A stretch of 64,000 nucleotides of DNA from Glycomyces xiaoerkulensis (lineage in GTDB: Bacteria > Actinomycetota > Actinomycetes > Mycobacteriales > Micromonosporaceae): assembly GCF_002798405.1 (NCBI RefSeq), contig NZ_PGGV01000004.1, positions 186,001 through 250,000 of the forward strand, given 5' to 3'. Made by a program: the position numbers and the translations under genes. The notes beneath the pieces were generated by a model. It was not told where the DNA came from and did no database searches. It worked only from the letters and a program-made list of their open reading frames with translations. The stretch's first letter is position 1; the number at the start of each line of letters is the position of its first letter. Below, one piece after another: positions 24,368 through 33,008 of the stretch.

Positions 24368-25995
24368 GCGGGCTCGCGCTCGCCGACGGCCGCGCCGTCG
24401 AGGACGAGCACGCGGCGGGCGCGCTCGGCGCTGCCGGTGCGGTGGGCGATGACGATCAGGGTCCCCGGGCGCTCGGCGAAGGCGGCCTCGGCCCGCCGCT
24501 CGGCGACCGGATCCAGGTGGCAGGTGGCCTCGTCGAGCACGCAGATCGGCGCCGGCGACAGGTGAGCGCGGACGAGCGCGAGCTGCTGCCGCTCCCCCGC
24601 CGACAACTCCGACGGTTCGACCGTCGCCGCCGGCCCGCCGATCCGCTCGACCAGATCCGAGGCGCCCACCGCGTCGACCGCCGAGGCGATCTGCCCCGGA
24701 CCGGCCTCGGGCCGCAGGTAGGCCAGGTTGTCGCGGACGGTGCCGGCGAAGACGTACGCCTCCTGCGGGATCAGTACGCGGAACCGCGCGAGTTCGAGCG
24801 GCGACAGTCCGGCGACGTCGCGGCCGCCGACCGAGACGGTGCCCGAGTCGGGCGGCAGCAGGCCGCACAGCAGTCCCGCCAGTGTGGACTTTCCAATGCC
24901 GCTGGCGCCCACGATCGCAAGGTGGTCGCCCGCTGGAATGCGCAGGTCCAGGTTGTGGACGATCGGCTCCGAGTGCGGCCCGTAGGCGAAGGTCAGGCCC
25001 CGGGCCTCCAGGTCGGGCGGCGCGGTCGGCGCCGCCGCGGCCGACCGGACGGGTTCGGGGGGGCCGGTGGAGTCGAGGATGCGGCCGAGGGTGACGACGA
25101 ATCGGAGGCCGCTGCCGCCGACACCCGAGATGAAGCTGTTCAGCGCCGGTTGGAGTCCGTACAGAATGTACAGCAGCCCGCCGGTGATGGTGCCGGCGCT
25201 GAAGCCGGCCTCGACGAGCCGGCCGCTCGCGGCCAGGACGGCGATCAGCGGCAGCCAGCCGCCGACCACGAAGCACAGCGATCGCAGTGCCGCCACCCAT
25301 GCCAACGCTCGCTCGGCGCGGGCCTGTTCGGCGATCGGCCCGGCGACCAGGGAGCGGCCGTGGACCTCGCCGCCGCAGCCGGACAGGTCGACCGTGCCGG
25401 CGAGCACGGAGGCGGCCCGGTCGGCGAGGCGCTCGTCGGCCCGCACCGCCCGCCGTTGCCGCGCCGCCGAGACCCCGAGCGTGGCGACGAACAGGAGAAG
25501 CCCCAGGAAGAACGGCGGAAGGATCATCATCGCCAGCCGGGGCGAGAGCGACATGAGACCCGCGGTGACGCCGAGAGAGGTGACGACGAATCCCCGCACG
25601 GCGACGATGAGCCCGGCGTAGGAGTCGCGGACGATCTCGACCTGGCGGGTCAACTGCGCGACCGCCCCCTCTTTCGCCTCTCCGGCGACGGCCGCACTCA
25701 ACGACCCGCCCACGACCCGCCGCACCAGCCGGTCGCGGAACGGTTCGACCAGGTCCCCGATGCGGAGGAAGACCATTCGGCCGCCGACCGCACCGAGCAC
25801 GGCGGCCAGGAGCAGCGCGGCGAGCCAGGCCGCGCCGGTCCACGGCCGACCGGCCCCGAAACCGTCGTCGACGGCCCTGGCGACCACGATCCCCGAGATT
25901 GTCGCGGGCAGGGTCTGCGGGACCGACCAGCCGATCACGGCGGCCGTGGGGCGCCGTCGAAGACCGCTCAGGCCGTATCGGATCTCGCGTCTCAT
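24346..25995 (-). CDS. lanthipeptide cluster ABC transporter, half 2 (RamB-like)
   Basis: 549-aa ABC half-exporter. The membrane domain spans residues 15-300. The ATPase domain has Walker A GASGIGKSTLAGLL, the signature variant LSAGERQQLALVRAHL, and Walker B ICVLDEATCHLD with catalytic Glu and a switch-region His in IVIAHRTGS. The ATG at 25995 overlaps the stop of half 1 (ATGA). It is the last gene of the synthetase-precursor-transporter operon and ends inside the 3' end of the convergent regulator gene. It probably exports the modified peptide together with half 1. Confidence 0.9.
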   Translation of the reverse strand: MRREIRYGLSGLRRRPTAAVIGWSVPQTLPATISGIVVARAVDDGFGAGRPWTGAAWLAALLLAAVLGAVGGRMVFLRIGDLVEPFRDRLVRRVVGGSLSAAVAGEAKEGAVAQLTRQVEIVRDSYAGLIVAVRGFVVTSLGVTAGLMSLSPRLAMMILPPFFLGLLLFVATLGVSAARQRRAVRADERLADRAASVLAGTVDLSGCGGEVHGRSLVAGPIAEQARAERALAWVAALRSLCFVVGGWLPLIAVLAASGRLVEAGFSAGTITGGLLYILYGLQPALNSFISGVGGSGLRFVVTLGRILDSTGPPEPVRSAAAAPTAPPDLEARGLTFAYGPHSEPIVHNLDLRIPAGDHLAIVGASGIGKSTLAGLLCGLLPPDSGTVSVGGRDVAGLSPLELARFRVLIPQEAYVFAGTVRDNLAYLRPEAGPGQIASAVDAVGASDLVERIGGPAATVEPSELSAGERQQLALVRAHLSPAPICVLDEATCHLDPVAERRAEAAFAERPGTLIVIAHRTGSAERARRVLVLDGAAVGEREPAQIQPAS

Positions 25996-27689
25996 GCGAA
26001 CACCTCCCGGTAGGCGGGCGATTCGGCCCACAGGCGCTCGTGCGGCCCGACCGCGCGGACCCGCCCGGCCTCCAGCCAGACGACGAGTTCGGCGCGGGCG
26101 GCGGTGGCGGCGCGGTGAGTGACCAGCAGCCTGGTGCGGGCCGCCTCGGGGGCGGTGAGCGCGTCGACGATCCGCCGCTCGGTCACGGTGTCGAGGCTCG
26201 ACGTGGCGTCGTCGAGCACCAGCAGTCGTTCGGCGTGCCAAGCCCGGGCCAGACCGATCCGCTGGGCTTCGCCGCCGGACATGGGGGCCTGGTCCAGCGG
26301 GGTGCCGTAGCCGCGGGGCAGGCGGCGGATGAAATCGTGGGCGTCCGCCGCCCGCGCGGCCGGCCGCGGCGAGCGCCCCGGCGCGATCGCGTCGGCAACG
26401 GTGGCGCCGACCAGGACCGGGCGCTCGGGAGCCCACGCGACGGCCCGGCGCAGCGCTTCGCGCCGCAAGCGGCGCAGCGGCACCCCGTCGAGCAGCACCT
26501 CGCCCGCATCCGGGGCGCGCAGCCCGGCGGCCAGCTCCGCGAGGACCGACTTTCCGGCCCCCGAGGCGCCCACCACCGCCGCGACCGTTCCGCCCGGCAG
26601 GATCAGGTCGACGCCGTCGAGCGGGCCCTCGACCGAGACCGCCCGGAACTCCAGGCGGCCGTCGCCGTCGGGCAGGTCGAGCTCGCCGTACTCCGCCACC
26701 GGGACACCGGTGACCTCGGACAGGCGCCTCACCCCGGCGCGCGACCGCGCCAGGGTGGCGAACACGCCGGTCAGCGCACCGATTCCGGCGCCGCTCATCG
26801 CGTACTGGGCCGAGGCCAGCATCTCGCCGGGGCTCAGCCTCCCGGACGACAGCGCCAGACCGGCCGCGAGCAGCACGCCGACGGTGGTCAGGGGACCTAC
26901 CAGCGCGGACTGGGCACCGGTCGCCGCCAGCACCCGCCAAGTCTCGACCCCGTGCTCTCTGAGCCGCGGCAGCTCGGCCAGCACCCGGTGCCGTTCCCGC
27001 TCGACCGTGCCGGCGGCGGCGATGGTGCGCCTGCCGGCCAGGGCCTCGGACAGGCGCGCGGCGATGGCGCCCTGGATCCGCTGGTAGGCGGCGACCGCCG
27101 CCGTAGTGCGGGAGGTGAACACCCGCAGCACGACCGCCACGAGCGCGAGCCCGGCGATGAAGGCGGCGGCGAGCCACCAGTCCAGATAGGCCAGCATCGC
27201 CAGGCTGCCGATCGACGGGAGCAGTCCCGTGGCCGCCCCGACCGCGGCGGGCCCGGCACGGGCGGCGTCGGCGCAGTTGGCCGACACCCGCGCCGTCAGG
27301 TCGCCGGTGTCGAACCGGCGCAGCCGATGCGGATCGAGGGCCAGCACGTGGCGCACCATCCCGCGGCGCAGCCAGGCCGTGGTGGCGGCGGTGCAGGCGG
27401 CTCCGGCGAACGCGTCGACCAGTTCGCAGGCGGCGCTCACGATCACGAGTCCGGCCGCCGCCGCCATCGGCGCGGCCACACCGCGGCCGGCGACGGCCGC
27501 GTCGACGGTCTCGGCCAGTACGAGCGGCAGCGCCAGCATGGACAGCGTGCCGAGCACCGAGGAGCCGCCGATGAGCGGCAGCCAGCGGCGGGCCCGGGCG
27601 ACGGCCGCCCCGAAGGACAGTCCGCGCCCGGACCCGCTCGATTCGGCTACTCGCAGAGCAGCACGCTCAGGCGGCTCGTTCCGTCGCAC
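25992..27689 (-). CDS. lanthipeptide cluster ABC transporter, half 1 (RamA-like)
   Basis: 565-aa ABC half-exporter with Walker A GASGAGKSVLAELA, the signature MSGGEAQRIGLARAW, and Walker B LLVLDDATSSLD, where Asp replaces the catalytic Glu. With half 2 it makes a one-active-site heterodimer. The only plausible start before its first membrane helix is GTG 27689, which lies inside the precursor gene, so the two overlap by 43 bp in different frames. That arrangement would couple transporter synthesis to translation of the precursor. A later GTG at the first helix would truncate it. Confidence 0.85.
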   Translation of the reverse strand: MRRNEPPERAALRVAESSGSGRGLSFGAAVARARRWLPLIGGSSVLGTLSMLALPLVLAETVDAAVAGRGVAAPMAAAAGLVIVSAACELVDAFAGAACTAATTAWLRRGMVRHVLALDPHRLRRFDTGDLTARVSANCADAARAGPAAVGAATGLLPSIGSLAMLAYLDWWLAAAFIAGLALVAVVLRVFTSRTTAAVAAYQRIQGAIAARLSEALAGRRTIAAAGTVERERHRVLAELPRLREHGVETWRVLAATGAQSALVGPLTTVGVLLAAGLALSSGRLSPGEMLASAQYAMSGAGIGALTGVFATLARSRAGVRRLSEVTGVPVAEYGELDLPDGDGRLEFRAVSVEGPLDGVDLILPGGTVAAVVGASGAGKSVLAELAAGLRAPDAGEVLLDGVPLRRLRREALRRAVAWAPERPVLVGATVADAIAPGRSPRPAARAADAHDFIRRLPRGYGTPLDQAPMSGGEAQRIGLARAWHAERLLVLDDATSSLDTVTERRIVDALTAPEAARTRLLVTHRAATAARAELVVWLEAGRVRAVGPHERLWAESPAYREVFA

Positions 27690-27775
27690 AGCGTGACGCT
27701 CAGGTTGCTGTCCTTGCCCTTGTCGTTGGACAGCTCGTCCTTGCTCTCCATGCCTTGCAGGTCGAGAAGTGCCAT
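27647..27775 (-). CDS. lanA: class III lanthipeptide precursor, SapB/RamS-like
   Basis: 42-codon gene with an AAAGGAGAGG ribosome site. The leader opens MALLDLQGMESKDELSNDKG, with the LLDLQxME motif recognised by class III synthetases (compare LFDLQ in RamS). The core holds two copies of S-x-x-S-x-x-x-C: SNLSVTLC (residues 23-30) and SRLSVLLC (34-41), and ends in Glu42. This is the ring-forming pattern of SapB, where each motif gives a thioether ring and a dehydroalanine or a labionin. The cores are hydrophobic between the ring residues, as expected for a surfactant. It lies 22 bp after the synthetase gene. Confidence 0.92.
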   Translation of the reverse strand: MALLDLQGMESKDELSNDKGKDSNLSVTLCDGTSRLSVLLCE

Positions 27776-27797
27776 GATCGCCTCTCCTTTCTTCGGG

Positions 27798-30398
27798 TCA
27801 GGGGAATCTCTTCTTCATCGGCGCCGTCGGCGCCGACGCCTGTGGGCTCGCCGGCCAGGAGGCCGGGAGCAGGGGCATCGCCACCGGATCGGACCGCAGG
27901 ACCGATCCGAGCGCGAGCAGGACACCGGCGCCGCCGGTCGCCAGGTCCATCGACAGCCGCAGCAGGCCCGTGCCGGGGAAGGCGACGCCGCCCTCGTAGG
28001 GCAGGGCATGCCACGACAGCGCGCGGACCTGGTCGCGGACCACCGGGTCGGCCAAGGGCTCGGCGCTGCGACCGGCCCGGTACAGCAGCATGCCGGCGCG
28101 GCCGGTGAACAGGCCCGGAAGGATGTACATCGGCGATTCGGCGGCTCGAGCGATGCGGTCCGAGGCGGCGGCGAAGGACTCGCTGCGGCGCCGGGCCGCG
28201 AAGGCGTCGAGCGCGATGCCGACGCCGGCGGCGCCGACTTCGAGATAGGGCATGGTGCGCCAGCCCTCGTCGACCTCCATGGAGCCGTTGCCGCGGACGG
28301 TGCACCGCCGCAGATCGAGTTCGATGGCCGCTTCGGCGGCGTCGAGGTAGGCGCCGTCGCCGGTCTCGTCGTAGGCGCGCATGAGCAGCAGCGACCGTCC
28401 CGCGCCGCCGCGCATGAGCCCCGCGTAGGCGCCGTCACCGCCGCTGACCTCGCCGACCGCCTCGAACGGCACCCGTTCGGCGACCAGTTCCGCGCACCGC
28501 AGTCCGGTCTCGCGCAGCTCGGTCTCATCGCCGTCGGCCGTGCGCGCCAGGTGCAGCAGATTCAGACCCGCCCCGGCCAGGCCGCCGTCGAGATCGGCGC
28601 TCAGGGTCTCCCACCGCTCGTCGAGGAAGAGATCCACGATATCCAGCGCCGCCTGGCGGTGGCCGAGGTGGTCGAGGGTGAACGCCGCGCCGTGCAGGCC
28701 GTCGTACAGGCCCAGCCTGGTCCCCGGGGGCGGGGCGAGGGAGCGGTCGAGCAGCCAGCGCTCGAAGCGCTCCCAACGACCGGCCCCGCAGGCCGCCAGC
28801 GCATAGAGCACACCGGCCGCACCGAAGGCGAGTCCGAGGCCGCCGGTCGAGAACTGCCGGATGTCGCCGGGGAAGAGCCGGTCGTCGCGTTCGGGGGTGG
28901 CGCTGGCGACGATGGAGCGGGCGATCCGGTCGCGCAGCGCCGGCCAGCGTCCGGTGTCCGGTTCGATGCTCGGGGCGGGTTCGGCCGGGAGGCCGGACGG
29001 CGCGATGCGCTCGACCGCCTCGTCGAGGTAGTCGGCGGCCACCGGGAAGCGCTCCCGGATGATCGCCGCCAAGTGCCTGGCTTTGGGCCGGTGGAGGCCG
29101 AGCAGGTTGGTCAGCGGCAGGAACAGGGCGAGCTTGAGACACGCCAGGGAGTAGCGGTCGGCTTCGGCTCCGGCCATCGAGCGCGGGGCCGCGAAGCCCT
29201 GGTTGCCCAGGCCCGCCGGGCGGGTGGCGTCGGCCGGTCCGGCGACCTCGAAGTCGAGCAGGCAGATCCCGCCTTCGGCTCGTTCGATGACGTTGAACAG
29301 GTGCAGGTCGCCGTAGGCGAGACCTCGCCGGTGGATCGCTTCGAGGACGCCTGCGACGCGATCGTGAGTCGAGCGTGCCCACTCGGTGAAGCGGCGGTAG
29401 TCCTCGGGGGTCGCGGTGGGGTCGGCCAAGGGGTAGCGGTCGACCAGGGCCGAGCTGAGGACCTCGCCGTCGACGTGCTCCATCGCCATGAACCGGTGCT
29501 CGCCGAGCCAGAACAGCTCGTGGGCGCGGGGCACGCCGTCGATGCCTTCGAGCCGACGCAGGATGTCGTATTCGTGCTCCACCCGCTGGACGGCGTCATG
29601 GCTCCTGGCGTCGATGCCCGCGTGCGGGCGTCCCTCCTTGAGCACCACCTGGTCGCCGGAGCGTTCGTCGCGTGCGAGATATATGCCGCCGCCGTTGGAG
29701 AAGTGCAGGACCCGCTCGATCTCGTAGGGCAGGTCGGTCACGGTGACTTCGTTGCGGGCCTTGAGGTGCGGGACCAAGAAGTCGGGCAGGTCGACCCATT
29801 CGGGGGTCCGGAAGACCGGTTCCCTGATGTCGGGAACGAGGAGGCCCTCGGGGTCGGTGATCGCGGGGACCACGTCGCCGCCGTCGGTGACGGTGTAGCG
29901 GTCGGCGAAGGCCCCGTAGCGGACGTGGAGCGGGCCGGAGCCCCAGCGCAGGTCGCTGAGGATGTAGGGGCCCGGCACGCCCTCCAGCAGGGCGCCGAGT
30001 TCGTGGAGGATCCGCTCGCAGGCGTCCTCGTCGGGCGGGTAGACGGTGGCCAGTTTGCCGCTGGAGTCGCGCGGTGCGTACTTGGAGAGCCTGGCGGTCA
30101 GGGCGTTGGGCGAGCGCAGGAACTTGAACTGGACACCGTGGTCGACGCAGTAGTTCCACACCGTCTCGAGGACGCGTTCGGCGCTGTGGGCGGCGGCCGA
30201 GGCGTGGATCTTCCAGCCTTGTGAGGGTAGGGGCCGGTGCGAGCGGACGGTGATCCAGTCGTCCTGTTCGGCGCATTCCCAGCCGTCCGGGAGCGGCCGC
30301 TCGGCGATGGCGAAGGAGGGGCCGGCGGAGGTCGCCGAGTGCATGGCGTCGTAGAAGGTCCGATCGGCCATGCTGTACTTCTCGTAGTGGTCGCCCAT
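27798..30398 (-). CDS. lanKC: class III lanthipeptide synthetase LanKC (RamC-like)
   Basis: 866-aa trifunctional enzyme that phosphorylates, eliminates and cyclises Ser and Cys residues of the precursor. The lyase domain (about 1-225) has GWKIHASA and VQFKFLRS. The Ser/Thr kinase domain (about 230-500) has Lys254 in VVLKEGRPHAG, Asp364 in YGDLHLFNVIE and the DFE form of the DFG motif (382-384). The cyclase domain (about 530-866) has GLYDGLHGAA and WHALPYEGGVAFPGTGLLRL. It lacks the Cys-His-Cys zinc ligands of class I, II and IV cyclases, which places it in class III. I chose the ATG at 30398 (MGDHYEKYSMADRTFYD); an ATG 12 bp earlier is also in frame. Confidence 0.93.
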   Translation of the reverse strand: MGDHYEKYSMADRTFYDAMHSATSAGPSFAIAERPLPDGWECAEQDDWITVRSHRPLPSQGWKIHASAAAHSAERVLETVWNYCVDHGVQFKFLRSPNALTARLSKYAPRDSSGKLATVYPPDEDACERILHELGALLEGVPGPYILSDLRWGSGPLHVRYGAFADRYTVTDGGDVVPAITDPEGLLVPDIREPVFRTPEWVDLPDFLVPHLKARNEVTVTDLPYEIERVLHFSNGGGIYLARDERSGDQVVLKEGRPHAGIDARSHDAVQRVEHEYDILRRLEGIDGVPRAHELFWLGEHRFMAMEHVDGEVLSSALVDRYPLADPTATPEDYRRFTEWARSTHDRVAGVLEAIHRRGLAYGDLHLFNVIERAEGGICLLDFEVAGPADATRPAGLGNQGFAAPRSMAGAEADRYSLACLKLALFLPLTNLLGLHRPKARHLAAIIRERFPVAADYLDEAVERIAPSGLPAEPAPSIEPDTGRWPALRDRIARSIVASATPERDDRLFPGDIRQFSTGGLGLAFGAAGVLYALAACGAGRWERFERWLLDRSLAPPPGTRLGLYDGLHGAAFTLDHLGHRQAALDIVDLFLDERWETLSADLDGGLAGAGLNLLHLARTADGDETELRETGLRCAELVAERVPFEAVGEVSGGDGAYAGLMRGGAGRSLLLMRAYDETGDGAYLDAAEAAIELDLRRCTVRGNGSMEVDEGWRTMPYLEVGAAGVGIALDAFAARRRSESFAAASDRIARAAESPMYILPGLFTGRAGMLLYRAGRSAEPLADPVVRDQVRALSWHALPYEGGVAFPGTGLLRLSMDLATGGAGVLLALGSVLRSDPVAMPLLPASWPASPQASAPTAPMKKRFP

Positions 30399-30456
30399 TG
30401 CCGCTCCCATCGAGTCCGGAAGGTCCGGTTCTCATCGTGACGGGTGAGCGAGAGCT

Positions 30457-30462
30457 GGTATA
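30457..30462 (-). promoter_or_regulatory. candidate -10 box of the lanthipeptide operon
   Basis: TATACC on the minus strand. The likely transcription start is near 30450, giving a leader of about 50 nt before LanKC. No good -35 sequence sits at the right distance, as expected for an activator-dependent promoter. Confidence 0.5.
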
Positions 30463-30472
30463 GACGGGTTTG

Positions 30473-30511
30473 TCACCGATCGGCCGTGAATTTCTCACGG
30501 TCGTGCCGTGA
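30473..30511. promoter_or_regulatory. phased array of four 6-bp half-sites upstream of lanKC
   Basis: TCACCG at 30473, CCGTGA at 30484, TCACGG at 30495 and CCGTGA at 30506. Each begins exactly 11 bp after the last and the orientation alternates. The array runs from just upstream of the -10 box to about -60. It is a strong candidate for the binding site of the cluster's LuxR-type regulator. The middle pair could also form a weak 6-bp RNA hairpin after hisF. Confidence 0.6.
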
Positions 30512-30531
30512 GACGGGCGTGTTCGGCCCGG

Positions 30532-31308
30532 TCAGGCGGGCGGCGGAAGGCGCACGGGGTGTCCGGCTTCGTCGAGATCCCGTTTGATCTCGGCGATGGA
30601 GACTTCGCCGAAGTGGAGGATGGAGGCGGCGAGCACCGCGTCGGCGCCGGCTTCGACGGCGGGCGCGAAGTCGGCGGCCTTGCCGGCGCCGCCGGAGGCG
30701 ATGACGGGGATGTCGACCGCGTCGCGGACGGCGACGATGAGCGGCAGGTCGAAGCCGGCCTTGGTGCCGTCGGCGTCGATGGAGTTGAGCAGGATCTCCC
30801 CGGCGCCGAGCTCGGCGGTGCGCTCGCACCATTCGACGGCGTCGATGCCGGTGCGCCGGCGGCCGCCGTGGGTGGTGACCTCCCAGCCCGAGTCGGTGTC
30901 CGATCCGGAGGCGACGTCCGCCGAGAGCACCAGGACCTGGTTGCCGAAGCGGTCGGCGATCTCGGCGATGACCTCGGGGCGGGCGATGGCGGCGGTGTTG
31001 ACGGCGACCTTGTCGGCTCCGGCGCGCAGCAGCCGGTCGACGTCGTCGGGGGTGCGCACGCCCCCGCCGACCGTGAGCGGGATGAAGACCTGCTCGGCGG
31101 TGCGGGCCACCACGTCGTACATGGTGGCGCGGTCGTCGGAGGAGGCGGTGACGTCGAGGAAGGTGAGCTCGTCGGCCCCGGCGTCGTCGTAGGCGGCGGC
31201 CAGCTCGACCGGGTCGCCCGCGTCGCGGAGGTTCCGGAAGTTCACACCCTTGACGACCCGCCCGGCGTCGACGTCGAGGCAGGGGATCACGCGCACGGCA
31301 ACAGACAC
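30532..31308 (-). CDS. hisF: imidazole glycerol phosphate synthase, cyclase subunit
   Basis: 258-aa TIM barrel that makes imidazole glycerol phosphate and AICAR with ammonia from HisH. Catalytic Asp residues are in [18 protein letters not shown] and [13 protein letters not shown]. The phosphate loops GGGVRT and SGGAGK are present. I chose the GTG at 31308 because [12 protein letters not shown] is the usual N-terminus. It is separated from hisI and from hisH, which is not in the window. The last gene before the lanthipeptide promoter. Confidence 0.95.
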   Translation of the reverse strand: MSVAVRVIPCLDVDAGRVVKGVNFRNLRDAGDPVELAAAYDDAGADELTFLDVTASSDDRATMYDVVARTAEQVFIPLTVGGGVRTPDDVDRLLRAGADKVAVNTAAIARPEVIAEIADRFGNQVLVLSADVASGSDTDSGWEVTTHGGRRRTGIDAVEWCERTAELGAGEILLNSIDADGTKAGFDLPLIVAVRDAVDIPVIASGGAGKAADFAPAVEAGADAVLAASILHFGEVSIAEIKRDLDEAGHPVRLPPPA

Positions 31309-31384
31309 GCGATAAGCGTACAAGGCTCGGCGTGTTGATGCGCGTCCGATCCGTGGGCGGACACTACGACTCAGGTTGCGAGAA

Positions 31385-31416
31385 CGGTGGGGCCGGAGCC
31401 GGTTCCGGCCCCACCG
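31385..31416 (-). terminator. terminator after the SCO5389-family gene
   Basis: Perfect 13-bp stem, CGGTGGGGCCGGA with TCCGGCCCCACCG, and a 6-nt loop, 26 bp past the stop codon and upstream of hisF. No U-tract, as is usual in high-GC actinobacteria. Confidence 0.75.
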
Positions 31417-31441
31417 GCCGTTTCGACTTCGGGCGGCAGGT

Positions 31442-31852
31442 TCAGCAGTCGCGCAGTTCCGGCGACTGGTTGAGCAGTTGGCCGCGCGGCGAGATGAACT
31501 TGCGATAGCTGTCGGAGTCGACCTCGGTCGGCGGGAAGGCGGCCACGCGGTGGCAGTTCTGGAAGGCCAGCTTCACTCCGAAGTGGCGTTCGAGCGCCCC
31601 GCGCATCGAGTCCGAGGCCAGCACGCGCAGGAGCTGTCCCCGGGCCTGCTCATCGGGCGGCGGCGTGGTGTTGTCGGCGAACCGGGTCGACCCGGTCGAC
31701 GCCGCTACACCCTGCTTGAGGTCGGCCACCACCTTGCTGATGAGCTGCCAGGCGTAGGGCAGCGACTGCTTCACGCAGTCGACGAAGTCCGCATCGCCGA
31801 TATCGCCGGTTTCGGCCTTGGCGAGCAGGTCCTCTGAGACGTCAAGGGACAT
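31442..31852 (-). CDS. SCO5389-family protein
   Basis: 136-aa conserved actinobacterial protein of unknown function. The family-defining stretches are nearly intact: [60 protein letters not shown] and the C-terminus [14 protein letters not shown]. It is soluble, with no signal or membrane segment. The ATG at 31852 follows GGAG. It is 97 bp downstream of the CooC-like ATPase gene on the same strand, a pairing also known in Streptomyces, so the two probably work together. Confidence 0.88.
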   Translation of the reverse strand: MSLDVSEDLLAKAETGDIGDADFVDCVKQSLPYAWQLISKVVADLKQGVAASTGSTRFADNTTPPPDEQARGQLLRVLASDSMRGALERHFGVKLAFQNCHRVAAFPPTEVDSDSYRKFISPRGQLLNQSPELRDC

Positions 31853-31949
31853 GCCGTATCTCCTCTCGGTTCGGATCACTCAGTCTGCGCCGATCGGTCA
31901 CCCTCCGCTGTCGGATAGTCGACGCAGGCAGTTCTCAGATGCATTTCGT

Positions 31950-32918
31950 CTAGACAGTCTGGGCGCCCAGCAAGTGCTCGCCGAGCTCGAAGTCCGGGAC
32001 GATCTGCTCGGCCAGGTCGATCCCGGTCCGGTCGTTGCCCCAGGCAGCGGCGGCTTTGCGGTGGAATTCGCGGGCCTGCCGGGTGAACTTCTCCCAGTCC
32101 TTGCCGGCGGCCGCGGCCCGCTCGCGGGCGGCGTCGAGCACAGCGAGGTTCTCCGGCTCCAGCTCCCCGATCGGTCCCACCCGGCCGCGCTCGGCGGCCT
32201 TGACGTACCCCGAGCGCGAGCACCAGCCGATGAGCGCGTCGCCGACGTGCTCGCGCAGGAAGGCCACGTCCTCGTCGTCGTCGATCTTGTTGCCGATCAC
32301 GGCGATGTTCACCTCGTAGTCGGCGGCGTATCCGGCGTACTGCTTGTAGACGCCGACGCTGCGCAGGGTCGGCTCGCACACCAGGAAGGTGTGGTCGAAT
32401 CGGGTGAACATCCCCGATGCGAAGGCCTCGGCTCCGGCGACCATGTCGACCACGACGAATTCGTCGCGCGCGTCGATGAGGTGGTTGAGCAGCAGTTCGA
32501 CGGCGCCGACCTTGGAGTGGTAGCAGGCCACGCCCAGGTCGTCGTCGACGAACCCGCCGGTGGCTGCGAAGCGGATGCCGTCGATCTCGGTGAACGCCCG
32601 ATCGTAGATCGGGTTCGACTCGCGGACGGTCAGCAGCCGCGAGCCCGGCCCGGGCGGGGTGGTCTTGAGCATCAGGTCGGCCGACGGCACGAGCGGGTTG
32701 GATCCGCGCAGGTAGTCCTTGATGAGCGGCATGTTCTCCCCGAGCGCGGGCCCCATGGCGGCGGCCTCGGGGTCGAGGCCGAGGGCGGCGCCGAGGTGCT
32801 GGTTGATGTCGGCGTCGACGGCGATCACGGGGTGCCCGAGCCCGGCGGCCCGGCGGGCGAACAGCGAGGCCAGCGTGGTCTTGCCGGATCCGCCCTTGCC
32901 GACGAAGGCGAGTTTCAC
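31950..32918 (-). CDS. CooC/MinD-type nucleotide-binding protein
   Basis: 322-aa deviant-Walker P-loop ATPase. MKLAFVGKGGSGKTTLASLF has the KGGxGKT loop with the signature first lysine. AVDADINQHLGAALG is switch I and VVVDMVAGAEAF the Walker B region. CooC relatives load metals or maturate cofactors, but the target here is unknown. Starts at GTG with GGAGG nine bases upstream. Both start codon and ribosome site lie in one arm of a long inverted repeat that encloses a Fur/Zur-like box, so metal-responsive control is possible. Confidence 0.85.
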   Translation of the reverse strand: MKLAFVGKGGSGKTTLASLFARRAAGLGHPVIAVDADINQHLGAALGLDPEAAAMGPALGENMPLIKDYLRGSNPLVPSADLMLKTTPPGPGSRLLTVRESNPIYDRAFTEIDGIRFAATGGFVDDDLGVACYHSKVGAVELLLNHLIDARDEFVVVDMVAGAEAFASGMFTRFDHTFLVCEPTLRSVGVYKQYAGYAADYEVNIAVIGNKIDDDEDVAFLREHVGDALIGWCSRSGYVKAAERGRVGPIGELEPENLAVLDAARERAAAAGKDWEKFTRQAREFHRKAAAAWGNDRTGIDLAEQIVPDFELGEHLLGAQTV

Positions 32919-32978
32919 TGGTGCAGCCTCCAGATGGTAATGATAATGATTGTTGATTTCAGATGGAGGCTACCAGTG
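32916..32978 (-). promoter_or_regulatory. inverted repeat enclosing the start region of the CooC-like gene
   Basis: Arms 32916-32932 (CACTGGTGCAGCCTCCA) and 32964-32978 (TGGAGGCTACCAGTG) pair over 15 bp with a two-base bulge around a 31-nt AT-rich loop. In mRNA begun upstream of 32978 the pairing would bury the GGAGG and the GTG start codon. Confidence 0.6.
32936..32954. promoter_or_regulatory. Fur/Zur-like box
   Basis: GGTAATGATAATGATTGTT, which resembles the 19-bp Fur consensus (GATAATGATAAT and its inverse half) at most positions, and the related actinobacterial Zur boxes. It lies 18 bp upstream of the start codon of the CooC-like gene and is the most AT-rich stretch in the neighbourhood. 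Confidence 0.5.
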
Positions 32979-33008
32979 CCGCGAGACGACGGTGTCTCAC
33001 ATGCAGAA

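Noticed and set aside
30484-30500. hisF terminator from the CCGTGA/TCACGG hairpin
   Set aside because: The stem is only 6 bp with no U-tract, and the same half-site recurs at 11-bp steps on both sides, which fits a protein-binding array better. A minor termination role is not excluded.
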